From: Margaritispora aquatica
Taxonomy: Eukaryota > Ascomycota > Leotiomycetes > Helotiales > Discinellaceae
Assembly (NCBI GenBank): GCA_007644065.1
Contig: VJWN01000003.1
Span: 1,178,001-1,242,000, forward strand
Direction of reading: 5' to 3'
Length of the DNA: 64,000 nt
A program made the position numbers and the translations under genes. Shown one piece after another: positions 34,099 to 43,577 of this stretch. The notes beneath the pieces were generated by a model. The model had not been told where the DNA came from and did no database searches. It saw nothing but the letters and a program-made list of their open reading frames with translations. Within the stretch, counting starts at the first letter, position 1. Each line of letters begins with the position of its first letter.

Positions 34099-37000
34099 TC
34101 AATCCACACTCCTGGCTGCATTGGCGCCAGAAATTGTCCCATTCACGTCCATCTCTCCTAGCACAGGTCTGGCTCTCTTTCGCGCAGCTTTGAAGCAGGT
34201 CTTGTTGATATCAATTGCCAGATGATGGTCATTGATCAGGTGTGCAATGAGAGTTTCCTTGCTCATTGGTTCGGTGTAATGACAGACAGCTTTGATTCCA
34301 TTCAAAGTGTCCACAGTTGCCGGACATACCATGCTCACATCATCGCTCAGGTCTCGGAGGTGAGTTTCGAGGTGCTTTGTAAAAGGCGTTAGAAGTGTAG
34401 AAGTCTGCGAACTGTGCCGAAAGCCCTGCATTCGCATCGTACAAACAAAATATGCAGAAAGATGGGTGAAACCATCTGACAGAGAAATAGTAGCCAGAGA
34501 ATCCATGCTTGTCGAGGGCTAATTGGACGTCGTCTAAATGCTTCGCAAAGTGACGGTCCTCGTCCTCCTCTGTACGAGAGAATGCAACTTGACACATCTT
34601 GCACCAAAAGACCAAGATCTCAGCTCTTGGGTTTCCAGTCTTCTGATCGACAGGTATGACAGTGGTCGATGCGGCATGCTGAGTGATTCGATGAATTCGG
34701 AAATCGTCCCAGCTTGAAAAAGTAGTAGCATCATCATTGCAAACATATTGTCTGGTCGATGCATCTCTGTGGCGATTGTAGCAGTGGTCGGTGAAATGAG
34801 CCCCGGCGTTGACATCTCTCTTCAGCTTGTATTTGGCAGCACAATGTCGGACACTGTCGGATCCGACGACCATCCCACACTTTTGGGCTGGAGGATGCGA
34901 CTCTTGATGGCGATCAAGATCCTCAAGGATGTATTTCGCCATATGATTGACACCACAAGGCCGAATGTGGTCATTGTGATCAATGCCAATGAGACAGATG
35001 TCGCAGAATCTGCATGATAGAGTTCCTGGCACTGGCTCCTGGTCTGGGTAGTATTTGTCCGCGGCGTGAAGGTGGTTAAAATTTTCAACACATACATCTG
35101 CAAATTGAGCCGCCGATAAACCATCTGGCTGATTGAAGATGATATCGGAAAGACCCTCAAAGACCGAGTGCTTCGCAACTACTCTTAGACCAAAATTATT
35201 CCTGCTGATTGTTCCAGCAGAGTGCAGCAATGTAGCATCGGTCTCTGTTCCGAGTTCAGAATCGGCATTGCCCATTTGCGTATCATCTGACAGGCCGTCA
35301 CTATCTACAAGCATGTTGCCGAGATCTTCAGCAACATTGTCGGCGTCCTGGAGGAGTGCAGGATCAATGAGGGCGAATTCGGCATCTTCGACATCCAACA
35401 CATTGTCGACGTAGGTGCTCTGATCTCCTGGCTTGACTGGAGTTGTGACCTGAGCGGCATCGTTCGTACTGTCAAATTGCTGTCGATACTCTTGCATGAA
35501 CTTTTTAGATATTAGAGCTCGCTCTCGCTCTTGGTACTGGCGGCGTATTGCTGCGTGTTCGGACGCCGTCCGAGATCCTTGAGCTCTCGCTGCTGCCAGG
35601 GATCCGAAGTCATGAAGTACTTGATCGATGATCTCGCACTCTCTCTCCAGAAGCTTGATAAGCTCTGGATCCTGACTGACTTCGATGATGCCTTGCTCAG
35701 AGACACACGTTGGGGCTGACTTCAATTTCCCAAGGAAGATGCTTGACATCTTGCTGACATCAACAGCGTCCAAGTTGTGGCGCAGTGCCTGAAAATCAAC
35801 AGTCGACGTCTGGTTCCTGTATGCTCCCCAGTATGTTGAGTCCTTGTCATCATGGCCCATCCGTGCACACCGTTCTTCGTGAGTTGTCTTCAAAGCTAGC
35901 AAGTATGCACTACCACGGCGGAGCACACCAGGTAGCATAGGGCTCTGCAGACCACAATGCCGACTCAATGTTTTCAATTGTTTGACAAAATGCTGAGATC
36001 TCATCACGTCTGACTCTAGCAGGTCTAAGGACGGGTCCGTCGGCTTGTGGAGAGCTTGACGGAAAACCTAATAGGAGAGCTTGTATGAGCTGCTGAGAAC
36101 TCGAAAGTAAGGTATAGAAGGAAGCTTACCGGCGTATCTAGCATCGACGTCTTTATGGGAATCCCTGTACCATGCTGGCTTGGTTGGATAGTGTCGAAAT
36201 CTGCCCAAGTAGAAACGCCTTCGAAGACTCTGTCGATCAGGCCTAAGATCAGGAGCCACCGTAACGTATCTTCAGCCGCCATATGTAGTGGCAGAAGGCG
36301 AATCGGAATGACTTTGGTCTTGTTGCCCTTCTGCCCAGTGTTCTTCATCCCACGAAAGGTTAGTCGAGCACGCAATTCAACAGGACTATCAAATCCTGGA
36401 AAAGCGGAAAGTTCTACTCGACGCCAAGTAAACAGGCTGTCCTTGCGCTCTTGCTTATATGTTTTCCAGTCGTCGTTTGACAAGGCCGGCCTCGTTAACT
36501 CGCTAATACGGTTGCTGCAATCTAGCATCATGTTGGCACACAATACAAAGTTGAGAGCGTTTCGCGTTGTAGACTGGGTGGCAGTGAGGTACTCGGTGTC
36601 GAAAAATGCTCGAAGAAACATAGAGAAGTCCTCGGGCGTGGCAAGGTCCTTGCGGCGCTGGTTGTGGCAGGCAAGGCCACGAACAGCCAAGTCAGACTGA
36701 ACCCAAATCAAGATATTCCGCTTCACGTCTCGATCGATCGGATTGCCCGAATGCTTGGTGGCGGAATACAGCGCGAAAAGAATGGCTTGCACGGTACGCA
36801 CAGTTGGGACTACACTCGAGCTTGTCAGCCAGTTATCTTGCATAGACGCTGTCCTTTGTCGGAGTTAACATGCCATCCGTAATCTGACCATTCGATGACA
36901 GTGTATAAGCTTCGGTAAACATCTTCAGGATCTTGCAGGTGAATTTGGGACCACCCTTTGTGAAGAAAGCTTTGGCCTCTTCAGCAGTCTTGCAGATATT

Positions 37001-37278
37001 CACTACATCCGAGGCGGCGAGTTCGATGAAATGACGCTTCGCGTTCCTAGATGGTAAGATCAGCAGTTGAATTTTTGCAGGGCAGAGAACTGGCTAAGGG
37101 CTCACCTTTGTCTGACTGCTTCAAGGATGCTTATCTTCTTTTGCACCTCATTGTCCCAGTCACGATTCACGATGCGATCTTCAGGTGCCTTGGCTTCCTC
37201 GACACGTTTGAGCTTTGCAAGGCGTTTGGATGCTGTGGCAGCTGCCCGGTCTGGAAACTTAAACCCAGCTGGAGGCAT
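34099..37278 (-). CDS. DUF3435 (Starship/Crypton-type) tyrosine recombinase with zinc fingers; late frameshift
   Basis: DUF3435 proteins are tyrosine recombinases; those at the edge of Starship elements move the whole element. Exons: 37278-37106, 37046-36870, 36820-36130 and 36067 onward. The third junction (GTTAAC donor, 49 nt) is weak but restores the frame. Candidate catalytic residues are Arg in CSNRISELTRP near residue 221, Arg in VLRRGSAY near 397, His in MGHDD near 419 and Tyr in STYWGAY near 426-430. The C-terminal 350 residues hold several CxxC...H fingers (CRFCDIC, WCKMCQVAFS, CIFCLYD). One extra base at 34375 shifts the frame inside the last finger, so the open frame stops at 34340 after about 922 residues; the lost part continues in another frame to 34099. 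The gene may therefore be recently inactivated or slightly shortened. Confidence 0.75.
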
Positions 37279-38224
37279 TGTGATCAGACAACGTCCAAGT
37301 TCAACGTGTAAGGGAGAGGATGAGAGGATGAGAGGGTGGCCGGAGACGGACAGAGCGAAAAGGTTGAGAGTGGTTGCTGATGGGAGGACGATTGGAAGTG
37401 AAAGATGATAGAGGCGAAGTAGTGGAGAAGGAATCAGAAATGAGAAGCAAATGGAAAGGGATCTGTTGGAAAAAAAAAAGGGGGGGGCAGTTGGGGATGC
37501 GTTTTGAAAAGGGAAAGCACGGCATCACACTCATATTCACAGCGGAGTCGCTTACTCCATGATACCAGTACAACTGTACGATAAGGTATGATGAAATATT
37601 ACGATTCCAGTTGTGCAAAGAGTTTCTTCAGACGCCGTCTTCTGACTACCTACCTATTGCTTGTAAAAAATTTATGCTTCTCAATTGCTTTCACAATTTT
37701 GAAAGAGATTCGTCCCTTGAAGGCACCCCAGGTATTACTTGCTCACTGCTCACTAGGTCCGGAAGTTGCTAATAGAGTCTAGTAGTAGCAACTTCAAATT
37801 CAAATCTTTGAACATCTACAGCAGGTAGGTATCATGAGTTTCCATTTCCTACTACTAGAGGCTAACAGGAATATGCTCTCAAGCCGACTGGATGAGAGCT
37901 TGAGCTGCCAGCCTTTACCACTAGGTGTGCGTAGCTTAAGGTAGTAAAGAAGGGTAAGGGGCTCCTATAGAATAGTCAGCAACGTAGTAAAGACTCGTTG
38001 GACGGCGTCCATAAAGAGGGAATATCAGGTACTTGATCTATTCGGTCTCTACAGCTGTAGCCCCCCCCCTCCCCCCGGAGGAAAATATACATCTATACTA
38101 CTTCCGAGCACCACCACCTGCAACGCTCGTTCCTTTATGGCGCTTCGCGCAAGAGTCAGGAAGTATTTGTTTGTGGGAGGGTCAGAGGGTGACGCTTGCG
38201 CTGGGCAATCTGGCGCTCCGCGTC

Positions 38225-38252
38225 TAATACTCGGGTAGGTAACCGAGTATTA
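38225..38252. repeat. Perfect 10-bp inverted repeat, 8-nt loop
   Basis: TAATACTCGG, then GTAGGTAA, then CCGAGTATTA. It lies about 95 bp before the stranded ARC1 3' end, upstream of the recombinase gene. It may be a recombinase or regulator binding site. Confidence 0.85.
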
Positions 38253-38321
38253 CGGAATTCGAAACGGAAACGGGAGAGAGGAGCAGGGGAAAAAAGCAAG
38301 GCCGAGCTGCGCTTCTCCCAG

Positions 38322-38345
38322 CGTTAATTTCAACGTTAATTTCAA
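38322..38345. repeat. 12-bp direct repeat, two units
   Basis: CGTTAATTTCAA occurs twice in a row, immediately before the start of the ARC1-like relic. Confidence 0.85.
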
Positions 38346-38347
38346 TC

Positions 38348-38540
38348 AAAAGTTTGGGAGATGATTCAACCTGGCTTTTTGACCACTCCTGATCTGGGTG
38401 TAGGCTTTGATGCAGGTGTTGTGAAGGAGTTAAGCAAGGAGGGTGAGGAGCCGGGTGACTGGTGTTGGAAAGCTCATGGTCGAGGGCAAGGGTCTCTGTA
38501 CAGTTAAGAGCTTGGTTGGTGGTATTGTCGGTAGATTAAG
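38348..38540 (+). pseudogene. Stranded, diverged copy of the ARC1 3' end
   Basis: Reads VWEMIQPGFLTTPDLGVGF, then DAGVVKELSKEGEEP, matching IFETLQPAFTITSDLAVAF and DAGVVKELSTEGEEP in ARC1. One inserted base after EEP shifts the frame, and the match resumes as GVGKL...CTVKSLVGGIV. Over 63 aligned bases (GAT CTG... to ...GAG CCG) I count 13 differences, most at third codon positions. There is no matching copy of the upstream ARC1 sequence here; homology starts abruptly. The skew to silent changes means both 3' ends evolved as working coding sequence for a long time before this one broke. It sits directly upstream of the DcpS gene. Confidence 0.8.
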
Positions 38541-38808
38541 CTACATGGCTGTATTGCATATAGCAATGAACAAAAAAATAGATCACGATTGGTAGCCATA
38601 TTACGTTTATCGGTCTTCAAATTTCGCTCTGCTATTAAATGTGTTTCTGTAGGTTAGAGAGAGTAAGAAGTAGGTTCGGACTTTTGTGTTCTGGTAGGGG
38701 AGAATACCCCGCCATTGAGGGGTCTCGGCACACCTGCCAAATTCATTCCTCCCACATAGACAAACAAGCACTTCACAAAGCACCCAAATTCAAGCCCAAA
38801 TCAACACG

Positions 38809-39854
38809 ATGGGAGACAATACCTCGGACCCAGAAAATCTGGTCTCAGCATTCAAGCTCGAACGCGTTCTCAATCAAGGTATAATCGTCTCACGACACTC
38901 GTTTCAAACTACATCAACTAACCCCTCCAAGACCAAGCAGGACGACGCAGCGTCCTTCTCGGCCACATTCACACGCAGCCTGCCCTTCTGATCCTTGAGC
39001 GTGCCCCTTTTCCTACCTCGCCCGACTATCTGGGCCAAATTCCCACGACCCTACAGACACTCAAGAACCTAGGCGCAAACGATGTCTACTTCTGGTACCT
39101 CGCCAACAGCTCCTCGCATGGCTCATCCTCCACCAGCGATACGCCCGAAGAGTTCGCAGACCTCAAGATCAACCTGATATACCCTTGCACGCAGCAGCAT
39201 GTGAAAAAATACAGCAAGCAGGGCGTGCGGATGGTCATTGAGACGCCTGCTATATACAAGGAGAAGGTGAGGCCGTATATGCTTGCTAAGCGAGAGGAGG
39301 GCAGGTTGAATTGGGTGTGGAATATTATCGATGGCAAGACGGAGGTTGAGGATGTGATTTATCGAACGCCGAAGGGACGGGATGGAGATGAGGGGTTCTT
39401 GTTGCTGCCGGATCTGAATTGGGATCGCAAGACGATGGAGAGTTTGCACCTACTAGGTCTAGTAGAGAGGATGGATATTTGGAGTTTGAGAGATCTGAGG
39501 AAGAAGCATCTGCCGTGGTTGAGGCACATGCGAGACAAATTCGTAGAGGCGACAACGAAAACATATCCGGAGTTGGAGGCTGATCAGTTGAAGCTATATG
39601 TCCACTACCAGCCTACCTACTACCACTTCCACATCCATATCGTGCATGTGGCACTCGAGGCGGGCGCGACACAGGCTACAGGAAAGGCGATTGGTTTGGA
39701 GAGTATCATGGCACAGCTTGAAAGTATGGAGGGAGATGATGAAAAAGGCATGGATAGCGTGGTATTACATTATACACTTGGCGAAGCCAGCGAGCTATGG
39801 ACGGGTATATTTGAGCCACTCAAGAAGAACGATAAAGCTTCTCCACCGCAATAA
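38809..39854 (+). CDS. dcs1: Scavenger mRNA-decapping enzyme DcpS
   Basis: HIT-family pyrophosphatase that hydrolyses the m7G cap left after 3'-5' mRNA decay. Exons 38809-38878 and 38932-39854, intron 53 nt, 330 residues. The HIT triad is present as HFHIHIVHV near residue 270, preceded by YVHYQPTYYHF. Other family blocks are ETPAIYKEKVRPYM, LNWVWNIIDGKTE and LLLPDLNWDRKTM. The N-terminal dimerisation domain (residues 1-120) contains ILERAPFP and TLKNLGANDVYFWYLA. The last 35 bases of its coding sequence overlap, on the opposite strand, the end of the GILT-family gene. Confidence 0.92.
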
Positions 39855-40748
39855 CGAGATCATTCACTCCAGCTCCATTCGGACAATCTTTCCACTCTCC
39901 ACCATCCCGGATACAATACACCTGCTCATTCAACCTCACTGTGCAGGACTTGGTGACATTCGCGTCTCTGGTTCTGCGGATGCTATCGCGTAGCATACCC
40001 ATGCCGAATCCACCATCATCCTTGATGGCGCACTCATTCAGCTTTTCGAAGTCCAGTTGGTGCTCGAGGGCACAGTCTTCGAAAAGAGCTTTCTGGGGAA
40101 TATCTTTGTAGTCTCTCATCAAGCAATAGTCGAATCCGAGATATTGTTTAGGATCTGGATAGAGATGTGCTGCGCAGAGCTCGACTATATTGCCCATACA
40201 CTCTCCTGGGCCGTGCATGCATTCAACGCCGTCATTATCGGTTGGTCTGAGCAGATTTAGAAAGTAATATGCTTGTGGGTTGGAAGGGCAACTTACGTTC
40301 CGATGTATGAGAGCGTGAAGTTGACCTTAGAAATCACTTGCTGCATTGCTGGCAGAACTAGCATTCTAAGACAGTCCTAGAATAGATCAGTATAGATTAT
40401 GCAACGAATGATATACACAAGACTGACAGTGGCATCCGGGCATTTCGACATAATATGTGCCTCGAGAGGCACCAAAGTATTTGTGATGGCTACATCTCCA
40501 GTGGTCTTGACATTAATCTCCTTGCCACTGATGCCTTTGTCTCCGCAGAGGTGATGAAATGTGCCCCCAGACTTGACCATAGTATAAATAAGGTAGCAGA
40601 GCGCTACAACTCCCAGCGCAGTCACAAAGGGCTTGCGCCTGCCCACAGGAGCCCTCGGAAACATTTCTTCCTCGTTCTCCCTTTCCAGGTCGCCTGCGGC
40701 AGTATACTTGATGTCTTTCTCGAAGGTAGGTAGCATATTCGAATTCAT
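39820..40748 (-). CDS. GILT-family thiol reductase-like membrane protein
   Basis: Member of the gamma-interferon-inducible lysosomal thiol reductase family, which reduces disulfides in acidic compartments. Exons 40748-40428, 40376-40297 and 40246-39820 give 275 residues. One transmembrane helix (about residues 43-60, VTALGVVALCYLIYTMV) after a short cytosolic leader suggests a type II protein of the endomembrane system. Family features include LVPLEAHIMSKCPDATDC, the block GVECMHGPGECMGN, CAAHLYPDPKQYLGF and the C-terminal CIRDGGEW. The usual C-x-x-C active site is replaced by C-x5-C (CPDATDC), so reductase activity is uncertain. The first intron uses a GTCAGT donor. The stop at 39820 lies inside the convergent DcpS gene. 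Confidence 0.82.
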
Positions 40749-41179
40749 GTTGATGCGTCCATCAAAGGATGTTATTGTAGTGTAGAAAGAGCTGTGATAC
40801 AAGTGAAATGACGAGGTCCAGCACAAGCAAGTTGCTCGACAATTGTCTCCACTTTTATGATCGCCAATCCCCTTTTCGGCTAATTCGACACCATCGCCTT
40901 CTCTTCACACGCCATCGTGCATCTACTACCTACCTACCGTACTCAATTAGGTACCCGTTCAACAAAACAACGGCCAAAATATATGACACATTCTCATGAC
41001 ACACTAACAAGGTGCATATCACGGAAGCTACTGTAGCAGCGGGCCTAGCTTCTTTTTCTCGTGAAAGAGCAGACGATTGAGGACCGATACGTTACAGGGT
41101 ATTTGCAAGGCAATTCTTCCACATAAAGAACTCGCAATTATCCATGTGAGGATTTTCAGCCTCACTTTTGTTACTTGCA
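40749..41179. promoter_or_regulatory. Divergent promoter region, GILT-family gene and hexokinase-like gene
   Basis: 431 bp between two start codons on opposite strands. No specific site identified. Confidence 0.35.
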
Positions 41180-42955
41180 ATGACGACTTCGATAGAGGAG
41201 TTTTTGAAGCCGTTGAACGTGGATGTTGAGAAGATCCATCGGCTGGCTAAGAGTTTGAGAGATACTTATTTGAAGCTTGCGGCGGAATCGACAAATCAGT
41301 TCTTGGCTACGCCTATTTCGGAATCTGTTCTTAGACCAGATGTTGATGAAGAAGTTTGTGGGAAGTGAGTTGATGTTTTATGCAAATATCTAGATTGGAT
41401 GGCTGTGTTCTAATGGAAAAATAGATATTTAGCGATCGACATGTATGTACCAAACCAACATGTCAAATCGTACGAGCTAACCACCCCAGTGGTGGTACAA
41501 ATCTCAGAGTTGGCTTCATAGAATTACTGAGCTCTACCGAAACAGAAAATGCTCAAGCACTCACTGGACCATCGCAAAATGGTTCAGAAGAACCAGAAGC
41601 ATCACGTGTCAAGAGACATCTTGAGAAAGCGTGGCCTATTGGAGAGCAATTGAAGAATGACAAGGCCGAAGACTTGTTTGAATGGATTGGTACTCGCATA
41701 GCTGAGGTTGTGAGCGCTGGTGTTGCTACATGGCCTGGAGAACTACCACAAGAACTACCTATGGGAGTAACATTCTCATTCCCCATGATGTAAGTTCGCC
41801 TTCCCAAAGAAAATCTTCGACTAACCGGTCAAAAGCCAGAATACTATCTCCGAAGCAATATTGATGCCAATGGGCAAAGGATTTGCCATCACGTCCAAGT
41901 TAGACCTTTCTGAACAACTACGACTCGGTTACGAAACTGCCCGGACGCAAAATCTCCCAACTATCAAAATCGTAGCAATAGTCAATGATTCGGTGGCAAC
42001 ATTGGTATCCTTTGCATACCAGTACAACAAAACTCCTAAATCAAAGGCAAGTATGGGCCTCATTGTCGGCACTGGCTGTAACGCAACCATACCCTTATCT
42101 TTGAGCAAGCTTCTACCTAGCAAGCGACCAAGCCGACTCAACATCACAGAGGAAGCTACAGAACCGGAAGATGTGAAGATTGCCGTCAATACAGAGTGGA
42201 GCATCAAAGGCTCAGTGTATCCCTTGAAGGAGCTGGACTTTATAACAGAGTGGGATTCGAAATTAGACGAAGAGGGGGGCTACGCAGGATTCATGCCTTT
42301 TGAGTTCATGACAGCTGGAAAGTACCTTGGAGAGCTAGGTCGAATCATCGCAATCGAATACTTCACCGATCTTTTATCCATACCTCACACAGATCTACCA
42401 TCAAAGCTTCAACAAAGACACGGCCTCACAACCTCCTTTCTTGGCAACCTTGGTCCTCACTTGTCGGTAAGCGAGCCGTTGTTACTCAAACAACTCATGT
42501 CCGAATTCCCATGCACAGACACACCCACAGCATGGCAATGGACACCAGGAGCCGCATCAGCCCTCCTCGCAATAGCAAAAGCCATCCAGCGCCGTGCAGC
42601 AGGCATGGTCGCCGGTGCTATTATCGGCCTCCTCGCATGCGCAGACGAACTGCCTCTCTCTCCATCCGTATCGTCGCCCAACGGCACATGCAACGGCCAG
42701 GCGACTATTCCAGCAGAAGTCCGAGAGCTCATGGTGGGCTACACAGGTGGCTGCATTGTCCATTTCCAAGACTATCTCGCCGACTGTCAGGACTTCCTTG
42801 ATGCCGTCATGCGAGCTGAGTTTGGTGATGGTGGCGGCGAGGAAGCGCCGAGGGTGGTGCTGAAGCCTTGTCATAACGGCGGTATTATCGGCGCTGGTAT
42901 TTTGGCCGGAACGGTGTCTGCGATTGCGCATGATGCTGGTGTTTCTTCGGCTTGA
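41180..42955 (+). CDS. Atypical hexokinase-family protein, possibly regulatory (HxkC/XprF-like)
   Basis: Hexokinase fold protein, 540 residues, from exons 41180-41364, 41425-41442, 41490-41789 and 41836-42955. Exon 2 is only 18 nt and carries part of the phosphate-binding loop YLAIDIGGTNLRV. Conserved blocks: FSFPMIQNTISEA, MPMGKGFAI, IVNDSVATL with the catalytic Asp, and LIVGTGCNATIPL. Deviations: NTEW is followed by SIKGS rather than GAF, and the adenosine motif, normally containing DGS, reads VGYTGGCIVHF. Similar changes mark the non-catalytic fungal hexokinases that act in carbon or protease regulation (HxkC, HxkD/XprF). I infer a regulatory rather than glycolytic role, with some doubt. 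Confidence 0.82.
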
Positions 42956-43577
42956 GATGTTTTTGGTTAAAGATTTATTGGTTGGGCTGGTGGGAGCGAA
43001 ACGCATTAGGGGCAGCATAGCATGGCGTTGGGGTTCGGATTCCCATAGGGCTCCCATAGGAAGTGCAAGGGTGTTGCGAGCATGGCATTATGGCACTGGG
43101 TAGGAGGTTAGCATAGCTTAGCATGGTATGGCATGGCATGGCATGGCGATGAGCATTTTATGGTTGTGGGCGGTGGTTCGTTGGGTAGAAGTCAACCTTC
43201 AAGAGGACTCATTTTTCGTTAAAGCGTAGACAGGCGCTGTTCATTATTCCAAGCCTAGGCTGGGGAACTATGAGCCAGGTAGCGTTTGGTGCCATTGATC
43301 AAGTGGAACGTGTCAAATCATGATACACAATGTACGGGAATGTTGTGAGCTACAATGTCTACGTTAAAGTAGAGCTCAATACGGAGCAAATCGAACATCG
43401 TAAACAGCAACAACAGCCACGACATATCTTCCAATCGAAACAATAGAATCCGAATATCAATTCAATTTTGCACAACGCTAATGAGAATGAAATGGAGTTC
43501 AGGAAGATGCTAATGTGTCATTTTGGTATCTCGCCATCAACCTATACTAGTATACACCATCTCCAAACTCCCCATTC
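42956..43577. other. Intergenic between convergent genes, with a GCATG repeat
   Basis: 622 bp; contains a run of GGCATG-type units at 43119-43147. No gene seen. Confidence 0.5.
43119..43147. repeat. GCATG tandem repeat
   Basis: GCATGGTATGGCATGGCATG and a further GCATGG follow each other, made of 5-bp GGCAT units. Confidence 0.8.

Larger units (their letters stand above)
33881..38347. mobile_element. Putative DUF3435 recombinase element inserted at the 3' end of ARC1
   Basis: Inferred element. It is bounded on the left by (or within) the 3' end of intact ARC1 and on the right by a diverged, partial ARC1 3' end. It contains a single large gene, for a DUF3435 tyrosine recombinase, reading right to left, plus a 13-bp tandem repeat near its left side and a 10-bp inverted repeat near its right side. 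I could not find a clear target-site duplication or long terminal repeats, so the exact ends are unknown. If it is instead a Starship captain, the cargo would extend leftward from the captain and these borders would be wrong. Confidence 0.35.
37279..38347. other. Gene-free stretch upstream of the recombinase
   Basis: About 1.07 kb with homopolymer runs (A10/G8 near 37470, C runs near 38060-38077), a 10-bp inverted repeat at 38225-38252 and a duplicated 12-mer at 38322-38345. No coding frame supported. Confidence 0.5.

Noticed and set aside
34340..34506. An intron to explain the frame change at the end of the DUF3435 gene
   Set aside because: All GT...AG choices tried either have the wrong length for the phase shift or remove the CxxC of the zinc finger; a one-base insertion explains it best.
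36843..36900. A frameshift between recombinase exons 2 and 3
   Set aside because: A 49-nt intron (GTTAAC...ACAAG, 36869-36821) with a CTGAC branch site restores the frame, so an intron is preferred, though the donor is weak.
33881..37278. Ordinary DNA transposon with terminal inverted repeats
   Set aside because: The only gene is a tyrosine recombinase, not a DDE transposase, and I found no matching terminal repeats at the expected borders.
38809..40260. DcpS and GILT-family genes as part of the ARC1-associated element
   Set aside because: They are well preserved housekeeping-type genes outside the ARC1 relic, consistent with resident chromosome rather than cargo.
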